A stretch of DNA of 64,000 bases, from assembly GCA_950295325.1 (NCBI GenBank), contig OX485806.1, forward strand, positions 39,680,001-39,744,000, in the 5' to 3' direction. This DNA is from Polytrichum commune. Taxonomy: Eukaryota > Streptophyta > Polytrichopsida > Polytrichales > Polytrichaceae. This document shows, piece after piece, positions 1 to 11,300 of the stretch. The position numbers and the translations under genes are program-made. The stretch's first letter is position 1. Every line of letters starts with the position of its first letter. The notes below the pieces were generated by a model. That model was given only the letters and a program-made list of their open reading frames with translations, was not told where the DNA came from and did no database searches.

Positions 1-34
1 TAACCGTACATTTTTATATCCCAACTGAAGTGGG

Positions 35-382
35 CTACACTAAATAGGTAGATTAGTGTTAGATGAAGATTAGGGTTAGATGCAATAGTTACCTAAAACA
101 CTAATTTTCAATTGATATTACAATTAGTGTTTGAATAGGGTTTGAACAAATTATACCTTTAACGAGGTTCTCATATTCTTCTTCCTTCAATTCTTCATTC
201 CAAGATTTACAAAATATCATCTAACACTAAATGCGCTCATGTAAATATTTAAAGTTACTACTTGGTACAAATAGTGTTAGAGTTGACATTTAGTGTTCTA
301 ACACTATAGAGACAATTTACATTTAGAGTTTTCGTCGACTATTAATTAGTGTTTCCAACACTAATCTACCTATTTAGTGTAG
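35..382. mobile_element. MITE with 26 bp terminal inverted repeats
   Basis: CTACACTAAATAGGTAGATT... at 35-60 is exactly inverted at 357-382. The element is about 348 bp and non-coding. Related TAGTGT-rich ends recur near 4594, 44126 and 57780. The superfamily is not assigned. Confidence 0.75.
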
Positions 383-964
383 TTGGAAAAGGTAACCATC
401 TAAGACCCATCTTTCTTTATCACATGTCACACTCCCATTCTTCCACGCGGAATGCGATGATCTCTTTGCCGCGTCTACGAATGGAAAACATGTGTCCACT
501 CAACATTGATGCTTGAAGAATCCATTATTCTTCATATAGCCGGATGCCAATTCTTGACGGCGCTTCAACGGCTTGTAACTTACGTGTATATAGCTTGCTT
601 GGCAACATCTTGCAAACCTCTAGAGCTATAAGCAATAATTATAGCCTTTTTATTCTTAAAGTCTATTCGGAAAAGTGGGTACAAGTGCTCTTTATGCACA
701 TTGAAAGCGTTCATTCGCTCGTCACCACTTCTTGATCCAACTTTATGTTTCATGTAATGTACGTACATGTACCAAACTCACACTTTTTCCACCCGCATTT
801 GATATGTCAAGGCTTCAATGGCTAGTATATATTGATGAACTTTCTAAAACTAGACATCACCACCTTCCTTTTTGAGTTAGAAAAATTGGCCTACTAACAT
901 GCAAATCGCCCTTTAACTTATACCGAGAGTCTCATGGCACTTGCAAGAGGTGGAGTGTGACAAT

Positions 965-1235
965 AGAGCCTCTCCGAGAGGGATGAAACCGTGGGTTTCA
1001 TCCTTCTTCGAAAAAACTTTCTATGAAGTGTTGTAAACTCATCGTACATTGAAGCTTATCTTGAAAATTGGGTGAAGATTTCTGAAATTTCTTTTTTCCA
1101 TCTCTTAAACTTTGAGAGAATTTTCAGATTTAAAATAGGGTATGTGAGTGGGACCCACCGACCTAAATCCCGCATCGGTCTATCCAAGGCTAGCTTGGCT
1201 CACCTATCCGAGTAAGATAAGCTAGAAAGCTGATA
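965..1235. repeat. dispersed repeat, copy 1
   Basis: About 270 bp (GATGAAACCGTGGGTTTCATCC ... TTTGAGAGAATTTTCAGATT ... AAGCTAGAAAGC) that is clearly similar to 47268-47545 inside TRA1 intron 9, in the same orientation. Confidence 0.65.
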
Positions 1236-1257
1236 ACTTTTAATGGAAGTGTGCATA

Positions 1258-1572
1258 CCCATGTACAGGGCATAAATTTGAAGGGTTGCTTGTATTTCAT
1301 AGGGAAGGGTAACTCAAAATTTTCCCTTTCAAAATGAAGGGTTACCTCAAAAATTGCCCTTCATGTATGTATTGAAGTTTTTGTTGAAAGTGCACATTAT
1401 CATGTTTACTTTTTTTTTGAAGGGTTACTTTTTTTTTGCCGTTCATTTTGAAGGGTTTATAGAAAATTAACCCTTCCTTTTTGAAGGGTTGCAAAATATT
1501 TTGAAGGGAAAGTGAAGGGCTGGACCCCAAAATAAGGGTAATAGCCCTTCAAATTTACTCCTTGCCCATGTT
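1258..1572. mobile_element. inverted-repeat element with GAAGGGTTA motifs
   Basis: The ends CCCATGTACAGGGCATAAATTTGAAGGG and its imperfect complement at about 1545-1572 (CAAATTTACTCCTTGCCCATG) bracket a segment full of GAAGGGTTA-type repeats. Probably a small non-autonomous element. Confidence 0.55.
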
Positions 1573-1780
1573 GGCAATTTACTCACAAAAATTGACCCTA
1601 AAATGGTTGGACTTTTCATGTGAGAAGCAGTACCACTCGCTTAATATTATTCTTGTGTAGTTACCCACTATCACCCACTTTGTCACCATCATTTGATATA
1701 TAGAACTTGGGGTTACTACATACACAATTAGACACCACCGCCTTCCTTTTTGATTAACCAAAAAAATGACCTCAAATAGA

Positions 1781-2215
1781 TGGGTCTTAAATGGTCGCTT
1801 TTTCGCAACTAAACTACTTCTCCTAGGATGTGAGACATATGATTAGCCTTAGCTAGTTAGCAAATCCAAATCGAGCATGTAGCACTTTTCTCAAAGATTT
1901 TACAGCTCATATGAATTTTTCATTTCTTATCAAAGCGAAAATTCTCATGCTTATTAAATGGTCATATGGATTCCCCCCTCCCCCTCGATTAAGCCTAGAA
2001 TGGTTATTATATTTTGAGCACACAATCCAAAGGACATGTTTACATGAGTGAGGCTTTTTTGGTGCACTAGTATTGGTTTTTGGTGTGAGGTGTGTTGTGA
2101 CAAAGACATTGGGGAAGTGGCTCTTTTGTTGACAAGGAATGAAGTTGGCAACATGGTGCAACTAATGTGGGTTTTAGTGCAATAGCCAAGAGGGCCTAGG
2201 ACTAAACGCCCCACC
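1781..2215 (-). repeat. family B repeat, minus copy
   Basis: It contains GATGGGTCTTAAATGGTCGC, AGCTCATATGAATTTTTC, CCTAGAATGGTTATTATATT and CACACAATCCAAAGGACATG, the reverse-oriented landmarks of family B. Confidence 0.6.
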
Positions 2216-2715
2216 TCTTTGAGTTGGGTGTCCCTATCACTATTACATGAGGTGAAAAAATAGGCAATTCTATCATAGCATGTAGATATCTTCTTTTGGA
2301 CAAATTGATCCTTGTAATCAACATTAGAGGCCCCAATTCATTCTAGAGAAACCCACTTGAGATGAATCAACCACAAACTGCAATCATGTTTTTCATACAA
2401 CCCCTTTACCTAGGTAAGAGTGGTAGGGGACAACTCAAAGAAGTGGGTATCTAGCCCTGGCCACCAGGTTGCTCCAAGCAAGGCTTTCAATCACTATGCA
2501 AAGGTCGGGTCTAGGGTTGGAGGAGTTGGATTTGGGTGTACATAGACAAGCACACATGGAAAAAGTTGGGTGAATTTTTTTTCTTCCCTTATTTGATTGA
2601 GGTTATCTCAAAAAATTGATCGATTATCAATTATTTAATTTATATTCTCTATTACTTTGTTGTTAATGTTGTTTCTTGCCATTCCATGCAGGTGTTAGTG
2701 TGTGAGCTCCATTAG

Positions 2716-2970
2716 CACTGTAGAAAACTATGCCAAAAAGAACCGCAGCTAAAATCGGTTGTGGTTCATTTGACCAGCCTGATTTGCAGTCACTAAAAGA
2801 CTTCATATTTTTCTTTTTGTTTTGCGACTGCAATCTTAAATATTTCGGGGCATGTAATATAACGAAAAAGAAAAAAAATTGTAGTCATTTAGTGACTGCA
2901 GATTAGGCTGGTCAAAAGGACCACAACCGATCTTGACTGCGATTTTTTGGGGCATAGTTTTCTACTAGTG
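2716..2970. mobile_element. CACTA-type MITE with TAG target duplication
   Basis: The 255 bp hairpin element begins CACTGTAGAAAACTATGCC and ends GGCATAGTTTTCTACTAGTG, with a flanking TAG on both sides (2713-2715 and 2971-2973). CACTA ends with a 3 bp duplication fit the En/Spm superfamily. Confidence 0.8.
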
Positions 2971-3118
2971 TAGGCGGTGATCCGGCTATGCTTAAGTTGT
3001 TGAGCATTAGGGCATGCTTCTTTCTATTTCTTGATATTCACTTGGGCATTTTGGGGTCCAAGGTTTCTGTTGCTTGTGTGCGGGGGGGGGGGGGGGGGTT
3101 TGGGCATAATAAGGCAAA

Positions 3119-3347
3119 ATGCTACACAAAATATGATATTTAGTGTGACTTACTATTTGGAATTACGTAATGCTATAATTGTCTACTGTGCATCTCATTC
3201 CTTACCCACCATGGTCAAATTGGTTGTTTGGACACTATAGAACATGAACATCTTTACTTGGTAAAAAAATACATCAGTAGTAAAAAGATATAGGAACATG
3301 CAACCCCAAACAACAAGTCACGCTAAATATCATATTTTGTGTAGTGT
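3119..3347. mobile_element. MITE family A, copy 1 (about 45 bp TIRs)
   Basis: CTACACAAAATATGATATTT and TAGTGTGACTTACTATTTGG at the left are inverted at about 3305-3347 with few mismatches. Other copies lie at 5810, 27368 and 50690. Confidence 0.75.
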
Positions 3348-3349
3348 TT

Positions 3350-3530
3350 CCAAGTCCAACCGGGTTACATACATCATGTTGTGATCTTTCAACTCGTCTT
3401 TATTAATTCGAGGTATATTCTTCCATAGATTCCTCTAAAACGACCGGTAATTCTCCTGAAGTCTCAATGAACTTCAACCAGCTATATCTCAAACTCAACC
3501 GGTTCATTTGTAACTAGAGGTAACTCGTAC
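3350..3530. repeat. single dispersed copy of the 215 bp repeat
   Basis: CAAGTCCAACCGGGTTACAT ... GGTATATTCTTCCATAGATT ... CTCAAACTCAACCGGTTCAT matches the tandem units at 20588-21231 and the intronic copy at 48700-49030. Confidence 0.7.
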
Positions 3531-3815
3531 TCTCAATCGCATTGATTTTTAAATTTTTTTTTTCACAGAATCTTAGGCTCTTCATCATTCAAGCCAGCAT
3601 CTGCATTTGTTTGTGTTGTATTAAGAGTTCCAAGTTTAAAAGCTTCTATCCTAGCAGCAGATTTTTACATGCATTCGGGCACTTAAAAATCTTTGGCCAG
3701 GGTCTTGAGGTAATACATTAATTTTGAGTCACACTTGCATTCGTGTCTCTTACTTGCACTCGGAAGCACTTAACTTGCACTCTATCTCGGGGTCTCTTCC
3801 GTTTTGATGCACTTA

Positions 3816-4342
3816 AGGGCCGCTTTACACCTAGAGGCCGGGCCAATTCCCCTGGAGGCCAATCGCATGAAATTTCAGCCCCTTTTGGGTTGGAGGCCGG
3901 CCTCAAGTACACGATATAATAAGGTTATAATGGGGGCCAATTTTCTCATATGTGAAGGCCTTAGGGCCAAGAAGCTAGGCTGATTCAATAAATCTAGCAT
4001 AATCCAACGGATCTAACATAATCTAACATAGAGTCGTTCAAATTTCCACATAATTCAATGGATATGGTTAGCTGATTTTTTAAATATATATATATATAAT
4101 TGAAGTATGACATTGGTCCCGAGGTTAAGAATTGGCCTTCCATTTTGGGTGCACCCAATTCAACAAGCTCGAGCTGTGTCAGACCATGCATTTTTTGGTA
4201 AAAAAATTCATACCACCAAATCGGCCCGGCCTCTAGGTGTAAAGGGGTTGGGGCCGATTTCAACCTTTTGACCAATCACAAGTGAGGATTTCAAGCCTCT
4301 TACACAACGAATTGGCCTGGCCTCTAGGTGTAAAGTGGCCCT
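3816..4342. mobile_element. MITE with AGGGCC(G/A)CTTTACAC termini
   Basis: AGGGCCGCTTTACACCTAGA at the left is inverted as CTAGGTGTAAAGTGGCCCT at the right, 527 bp apart. A second copy of the right end sits internally at about 4228. Similar termini bound 14180-14649 and 52770-53283. No clean target duplication; a hAT affiliation is only a guess. Confidence 0.7.
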
Positions 4343-4593
4343 AACTTGCACTCAATTTACAAGCACACTTAATTATTTGCAAGTAGGCTGGGCTCTAAAT
4401 TCCGATTGAAGTTCTTCAGCACAACTTCAATCATTCCAGCAGCAGAACTTTCGCATTCTTATACCTACTTTTAGCTTCTTAAACAAATTTCGTTCAGCCT
4501 TGGATTCTATTAGGTATGAGTCGGCAAGTCACTATTGCGCATGGCTAAAATGGCACTTGGAAACTCACATGGCTCCGACAAGCTTTCTTTCAA

Positions 4594-4730
4594 CTACACT
4601 AAATAGTCCTATTAGGGTTGTGGGTGGGAAATTAGTGTGGAGATAATTGATGTGGGCGGCACTGATTTTCTAGTCAAGGTGAAATTAACGTGGGTCCAAG
4701 ACCCCGGGTCTTCCCCCAAGTCTTCATGGA
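4594..4730. repeat. TAGTGT-type repeat fragment
   Basis: ACTACACTAAATAGTCC ... TTTCTAGTCAAGGTGAAATT is similar over about 100 bp to 44126-44240 in TRA1 intron 5. Confidence 0.55.
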
Positions 4731-5809
4731 GAATTCTGACCAACACATTGAATATTAGTTTTAGGACAAAAGTAACACAATAAAATAATCACTCACATTA
4801 GTTGTCTAGAGAAACAATTAATGTGGTCCATGCTAGTTTCTTACTAGAAATTTAGCTTGGGTTAAAAATGAATATGGTCCACATTAGATCTTAGTATGAG
4901 AATTAGTGAGGGCTCCAGAATATTGTTGTCGTCCATAGTGGTATGGCTAGTTAGTGTGCTTACAAGCAACCATGGATGTTACTTATTTAACTATTCTCCT
5001 CAGTGTTTGCTTAAGCATGTCCTGGCTCAAGTAAGTAAGGTAGAGGGGCACATTCCCGCTCAAATTTCAGATTGGCATGTTCATTGGGGAGTTATTAAGG
5101 GGGAATCAATCTTGGAAGATGTGCAAAGTACATTGGAAATTGGACCAATTGGAATAATTAATTTTGGATTAATATTGAATTAGTTATGAATTTTGGAAGG
5201 CTCATAGGGGTACCCAAAACCACTCACCCCAAAAATGTACACCATGATTACATAGAAATTTGAGGTACGAAGCTATAATGTACCTCTTGTTTGGATAGGT
5301 CTAGTGAGCGGTTTAAGGACCCGAGCGGGAATGTGCCCCTCTACCTTAATGTGCTTGCAATGTGTATACCCAAAACGTCACATATCTTCAACATGTCACT
5401 TACACAAGTCACGTGAGCATTATATTATGCATCTAAGGGGTCCATCTAACACGGGGGAGGGGAAGGTGGAAACATTAATCTCTATTGTAGAGCCCGAATG
5501 TGATTATTTAAAGTTAACATAATCCCTAAATCGAGGTTAGAGAACCCAAATTTGTCTAGTGAACTTAAATTGGGATGAAACAACACACCAACCTAGGGAA
5601 GGGGGGGGGGGGTAAGTTTTCACTAGTACTTTAACCCTGGCTAATTGCTTGAGTTAGCTTTGGTTTTGTTTCCTAACACTTATTGACGGGGTAGTAATGT
5701 TTGGAAACCAAACCGAAGCTAACTCAAGCAATGAGCCATGGTTGAGGAAAAACCTTCAGTTAAGTCCTTGACATAGGCAATGGGCGCTCTCAGAGGTGGC
5801 CACGCTAAT

Positions 5810-6025
5810 TATCCGATTTAGTGGGTGTTACTATTCAGAGTTACGCGGTGCTATAACTATTTAACGATAATGGAATATTTTACCAAGCAAAGTCATTTAT
5901 GTTCTACAATGTCCAAACAACCTATTGAACTCTTGGTGATAAAAATTGAACTCACGAGTAGGATGTTATTGCATTGTGTAATTCTAAATAGTTGCACACA
6001 CTAATTGGGATAATCGATGTAGTTG
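5810..6025. mobile_element. MITE family A, copy 2
   Basis: GTGTTACTATTCAGAGTTAC near the left and the complement-like AATTCTAAATAGTTG...ACACACTAATT near the right mark a degenerate member of the same family as 3119-3347. Confidence 0.55.
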
Positions 6026-7404
6026 CTTGGGTTGGGCACGTGGAATAAGGTAGTTGCAAGCAGCGTGTGACCTATCCACAACCCTAAACCCTAGTCAGAA
6101 TGACCCATGTTGAATTTTCCTTTGTAATGTGAGATGGTCTTACCTTTGTGTAATGCAACCCATGTATTTCAGAGTGCATTATGTTTTTGGACATGGCATT
6201 ACGCTTCTCCAACCAAAAGGAGCCGTTGAAATTTGTCCTTGGACCTCTATGTTCGGTAATGTGTGAGGGGGAGTGCATTATGAGGAACACAAACACCTAT
6301 GCCTGCTACCACCTTGCATGATGTCCTTATTCCCCATAATGCAGTCCCCCTCATGCATTGCCTATTACATAAAGCAAGACACTAAAACATCCCCATTGGG
6401 GTTTAAAAGAGGGGTTAGGGCATCTGTTGGGCAACCTAAGGAAAAGCTTTTTTGAACCCAACTAGAAATGTTGCCCACCCCACCCAACTTAAAAAAGAAG
6501 ATGTCCTTGCATTCTTAAAGGCTGCGTTGTCCACAAAACTCCATTGAGTGCACCTCAACCTCAAGGCTTAAAATCCAATATATATATATATATGTTCACT
6601 TTCACTTGTAAATAAACAATTGATTGGGATTTCTTTCGTACAATGAAATTGCCTATTAAGTATGTAATAACTTGGAAGTTAAAGATGTGAAAAAGCCTCA
6701 TTAACAATGAGGTGATAATTTTGTGACTTACCATTTGAAAGGGCCTTTGTCATTTGAAAACCGAACTTCCAATAATGTGCTAATTTTCATTTAATTTTTT
6801 TTCTTCCAGTTAATGCATTCTCTTTCATTGGTGACTAGACTTTCCTATCATATTCAAATTCATCCAATTGTTTTTTTGGGACCACTGTTTATTGTTTCAA
6901 AATGCTAACCCATATTATGATTATAGTCACCAACGTAGTGCCACAACTATGCTATCTAGCTCAAAGTGTTGGTTTAAGCCACCTCTACCTTATATCAACT
7001 CCCACACTTGCGAGAGGTGGAGTGACAATACAAGCATGCATATCCACACAAGCAACTCACCTGCTATTTGGTGGCATCCACTAAAATGATGGGATCTTTC
7101 GATACTTGTTCTAGTGTAATCATGTTGACTAGTGAGACTAGAATTGTTAACATATTCTGAGCATTCAATTAATCTCTTTTCAAAACATGATTGTTTGGTA
7201 TCTGCTCTTGGAGCCACACCTAACTACATACCACTCAAAAACATGTGTGCAATCAAGATTGGGAACCAAATTAGGCATAGCTAAAAGTGTCCGTTTAAGA
7301 CCCACTCACATTATATGACCATGCTTGGATAGGTGTGTCATGTGCCAAATTAAAACCTCTACAAGATCACAATCGTCACAACATATCAACGAAATCTAGG
7401 TAAG

Positions 7405-7790
7405 GTAGATGTGCCTAATTCAATTTTGATCTTAAGCGGACACTTGTATGAGTGGTGTATGGTTGGGTGTGAATGTAAGAACGAACACCAAAAAGACATC
7501 TGTTGAAAAGATATTGACCTATGTGCTCAAAATATGTTAACTATTCTAGACACAATGGTCAACATAATAGGGGGAGGAGCCATATGATCACTTACTATCA
7601 TAGAGGACATTCACTTTGAAGATGAAGAGGATGTTCATATGAGCTCCAAGAATTATGAGGAGAGTGGCCACATGCACGATTTAGATTTGCTAAGCATCTC
7701 ACACAATTGAGTGTTTCAAATCCAATGAGAAGTGGGTGCATGGAGAAAGTTACCCGTTTAAGACCTGCTTACCTTAGATAAGCAAATTTT
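7405..7790 (+). repeat. family B repeat (about 350 bp), plus copy
   Basis: It begins GGTAAGGTAGATGTGCC, contains GAACACCAAAAAGACAT, ATTCTAGACACAATGGTCAA and GAGGATGTTCATATGAGCTC, and ends GTTTAAGACCTGCTTACCTTA. The ends are imperfectly inverted. This is the most abundant family in the window. Confidence 0.7.
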
Positions 7791-7799
7791 AAACGTAAC

Positions 7800-8020
7800 G
7801 TACTTAAGGTATGTGGGTGTTATACGGTTTGCTCTTCATGTTCTCCAACTTTCTACTAATTAGATTTACGCAATGAAACTTGTATTGCATGAGCAAATCT
7901 ACAATGATGCATCCACAAAAGTCAGGTATACAGAAGTCCTCCCAATCGTGTTCACTATTGAGTGTGCAGTAGTTAACAAAATTTGAAGACACAATCCAAT
8001 CTAATTTAAACAACATGGGT
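7800..8020 (-). repeat. family B repeat, minus copy (partial)
   Basis: AAGGTATGTGGGTGTTATAC ... ATGTTCTCCAACTTTCT ... GATTTACGCAATGAAACTTG is nearly the same as TRA1 intron 12 (49982 onward). Confidence 0.7.
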
Positions 8021-8094
8021 CATGGTTTGCTTAGATTTAGCTCATAAGAAACACACATGACTGGTAAGTAAGTTAATGGCTGGCTTTAATAATA

Positions 8095-8313
8095 CTACCT
8101 TGGTCCAGAGAGCTGAATGGCTTCAATGTCATACGACGAGTCTTCTACTAATTCACAATATCTACGAGGGAGAAGGGCCTCCTGGCTTCTTCGTGTCTCG
8201 GCTTCACGCCATTGCTCCCATTTTTCCACCAACCCATCGCCCTCGAGCATTCGCACCACGTCAAGCATCTTTGGACGCTCCGTCGGTAGCACTTGGGTAC
8301 ATAAAAGTGCAAC
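8095..8313 (-). CDS. NIK: NIK-like exon 12: C-lobe end and tail
   Basis: The last coding exon: [32 protein letters not shown], then a tail ending [16 protein letters not shown] and TAG. The terminal SGPR is shared by SERK and NIK proteins. Acceptor GTGGCAG. Confidence 0.95.
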   Translation of the reverse strand, partial: VALLCTQVLPTERPKMLDVVRMLEGDGLVEKWEQWREAETRRSQEALLPRRYCELVEDSSYDIEAIQLSGPR

Positions 8314-11300
8314 CTGCCACACATGGCACACTCAGTCATAAAATCAACTACACTAATTACAATAAGTGGTGTGGGCACATACATATAGTGTGTGACTTAA
8401 GATGGGTTGACACTGGGGTCCAACACAAGAGAAAGTCCAGAGAAAATCAAGCAATCCGTTAGGTCAAGAGCAAAATTTTGGACCCAAGGAGTTTACACCA
8501 GTGTTGGACTAGTACTGTCTTTGTTTCTTTATTATTATCATTATTATTGTTTTTTCATACTAGTCAGGTGTCTATGATGAGGATTTTACATTGGGTATGG
8601 GTATTCAAGGATATTTTTGTGTTTGATACCATTTGGGTCCATATAGCATCCATGAACCTTCATACCTAGGTAAAATCATCCTACTATCAATACAGTTTAA
8701 AATGGTACTGACTCAAATAACTACTTGGATAGACATAGCTTTGTCCACCTTCTGATATTTGCCTTGTATTATAAATGTGATACTAGTCAGGTAGGTTCTT
8801 TAATTCAATTATCAAGATTGAGTATTGATACCATGCATTCACCTATAAACTGGTCCAACATCGCTCACTCGAGGTGTCCAAGTCCAATGTATGATAAAAT
8901 GAATTGGCGCTACTGTGGCATCACTTTCCCGCCAAATATCGGTGGGCACTCGACAGTTCTACCTTGGAGAAAATGCTTCTCCTAGTTTGAGAAACCAATC
9001 TCAAGTCCATAAGGTAATGTCCATGAAGAAGTCTTTTTGAGCCTTAAGTTTATTGTACCCAAACCCTTATGTGAACCTATCCTTACCCCAGTAAGAAAAT
9101 AGTGTCACACCCCTGTGATATGCCCACCTCCTTTCCCCTAGTTTGGAAGACTTTCAAATGCATACTATTTTCAATCGTATATAAATATTGTAACCTTCAG
9201 AGTGGACCTTGGGGGCACAAGAAGCGATAAATCAGCTTCATCCATTATGGTAATGAGTGGGCAGATGGATAGTGTGATTTGCCCCAGGCTTCCCCTATAA
9301 GTTAGGGTGGCCCAAAGTATACACCATCACACAAGAAATTTGTGTGCAACCCTAGTAACTTATACTTTGTAAAGCCCTCAGTGATATACCCACCTCCCTC
9401 CCCATAGTTGGAAATCATTCAGGTCCACACGGTTTTCAATCCAATAGAAATATTGTAACCTACAATGTGGACCTCTGATGTTGAATACTCTGGGGTGGTA
9501 AATAGTGTGCACCCAAATATTATCCTCAATGATTTAGGAGGAATACTCTCAATAATGTGGCCCACACCATTTACCATAATCAGTGTACTCCAAGTTGAGG
9601 GGAAGTAATTCTAATTTTGCCCAACATAATGTGCACCAAAAATCTAGAAATCAAGTGAGGGATGGAGGACTTGCTCATCAGGACTCGGGAGTAGAAAAAA
9701 ATGGTTAGAATGTGCATTTCTTGTTGGAGGCAACTCACAGAATTTTTACCTGGACCATTTCTTCAAGCTCGAGTGAGTTGTAATCTGATTTTAAAGCCCC
9801 ATCAACCAGCAAGTCCAACCGCTTTTCTACCTGCAGTTTCTTGACCTGTAGAATCCACATAGGCCCAGTGTCAGAAGGTGTCACATTTGCAACCAACTAC
9901 AAGGTTAATTCTTTTCACAAAGCCCTAGTAACTCAAATATATCCTCAAGTCAGTCAATCGAGGAACTTACAAGGATAAATGGGACTAGAAATAGTAGAGT
10001 TTACAGATGGACTTTCTATGGATGGACATATTTTATAGTGACCTCAACAAATGCTGCAACTTCAACAGAAGACTCTCACATGTTAGAAAAGTTGGTTTGT
10101 GAATATGATAGCCATTCTAGGCTCAATAGTCAACATATTGGGAGGTGGGGGGGGGGGGGGGGCTGTATGACCATTTCATGAGCACGAAAATCTTCACTCT
10201 GATGAAGATTAAGGTATTCATATGAGTTCCGAAAATTACCATAAATCTTGATTTTCGATTTCCTAACTATCTCGTACTAATTACGTGTTTCATATCCTAA
10301 GAGAAGTGAGGTAGTCAGAAAAAGTAACCATTCAAGACCCATCACCTGAGAGAGAGAAAGAGACTTGCATCTTCAAATTAGGAGGCCTTACATACCCAGT
10401 CAAGTAGCATCATATCGCTATGGCTCGACAACCGTCCAACCTCAAAAACGCGTTGCCCAGTAATGAGCTCAAGTAAGAGCACCCCGTACCCAAACACATC
10501 AGTCTTTTCAGACGATTGTCCTGTTGAGAGATATTCAGGTGCAATGTGTCCCACAGTGCCACGGACCGCCGTAGTTACATGCGAGTCCCGGTGATCCAAA
10601 AGCTTCGCGAGGCCAAAGTCCCCCACTACAGCCTCAAAATCTTCGTCTAATAAAATGTTTGCAGCTTTCACGTCGCGGTGTATGATTTTGGGGTCACAGT
10701 GCTCGTGTAAGTAGAGTAGGCCACGAGCTGCTCCAAGGGCGATGCGCTTCCTTGTTGGCCAGTCTAGTGCCGGTTTTCCACCCACGGTGTCTGTTCTCAA
10801 GTACAAAAAGATCACGAGTGTGTCATTATTAATGAAGAACAAATGATCAATAAATAGAGAATGGACTCACTTTAGTAAAGACATAAGGTAGACCAGTGTT
10901 CATCGGACACTTTTCTCTCTGCACCAAGTTCTTGTAGGATATGAAACATGCAATTATTGCGAGATGATTTGCAAATCCAAATTGTGCCCATGGTCATTTT
11001 CCTCACAATATTCGGAGCTCATATGAATAGCTTATTCATTATCATAGTGAAGATTCTCTTTCTTATTCTCATTGAACAATCATAGAGATCCCCCCAATTA
11101 GGTTGACTATCGAGCCTAAATGGTTATCAAATTGTGAGTGTGTAGTCCAATCTCTCTATTGAACAAATGTCTTATTGGTGTCTGTTCTTAGGTCCACGCC
11201 TCACCACACACCATTTACAGGTGTCCGTGTAAGATGAGTGAACGAATTAGGCTCCTTACTTTAGTTGTAGCTGCTGTAGAAATTAATGTGAACAGTATGA

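Larger units (their letters stand above)
1..8094. other. repeat-rich DNA beyond the NIK-like 3' end
   Basis: No gene is recognisable. The longest open frames are short, lack family motifs and overlap repeats. The stretch holds several inverted-repeat elements, listed separately, plus the unidentified 3' UTR and polyadenylation site of the NIK-like gene near its right edge. Confidence 0.6.

Noticed and set aside
8076..8462. 128-residue plus-strand open frame
   Set aside because: It is antisense to the last NIK-like exon, whose family match and splice signals are unambiguous.
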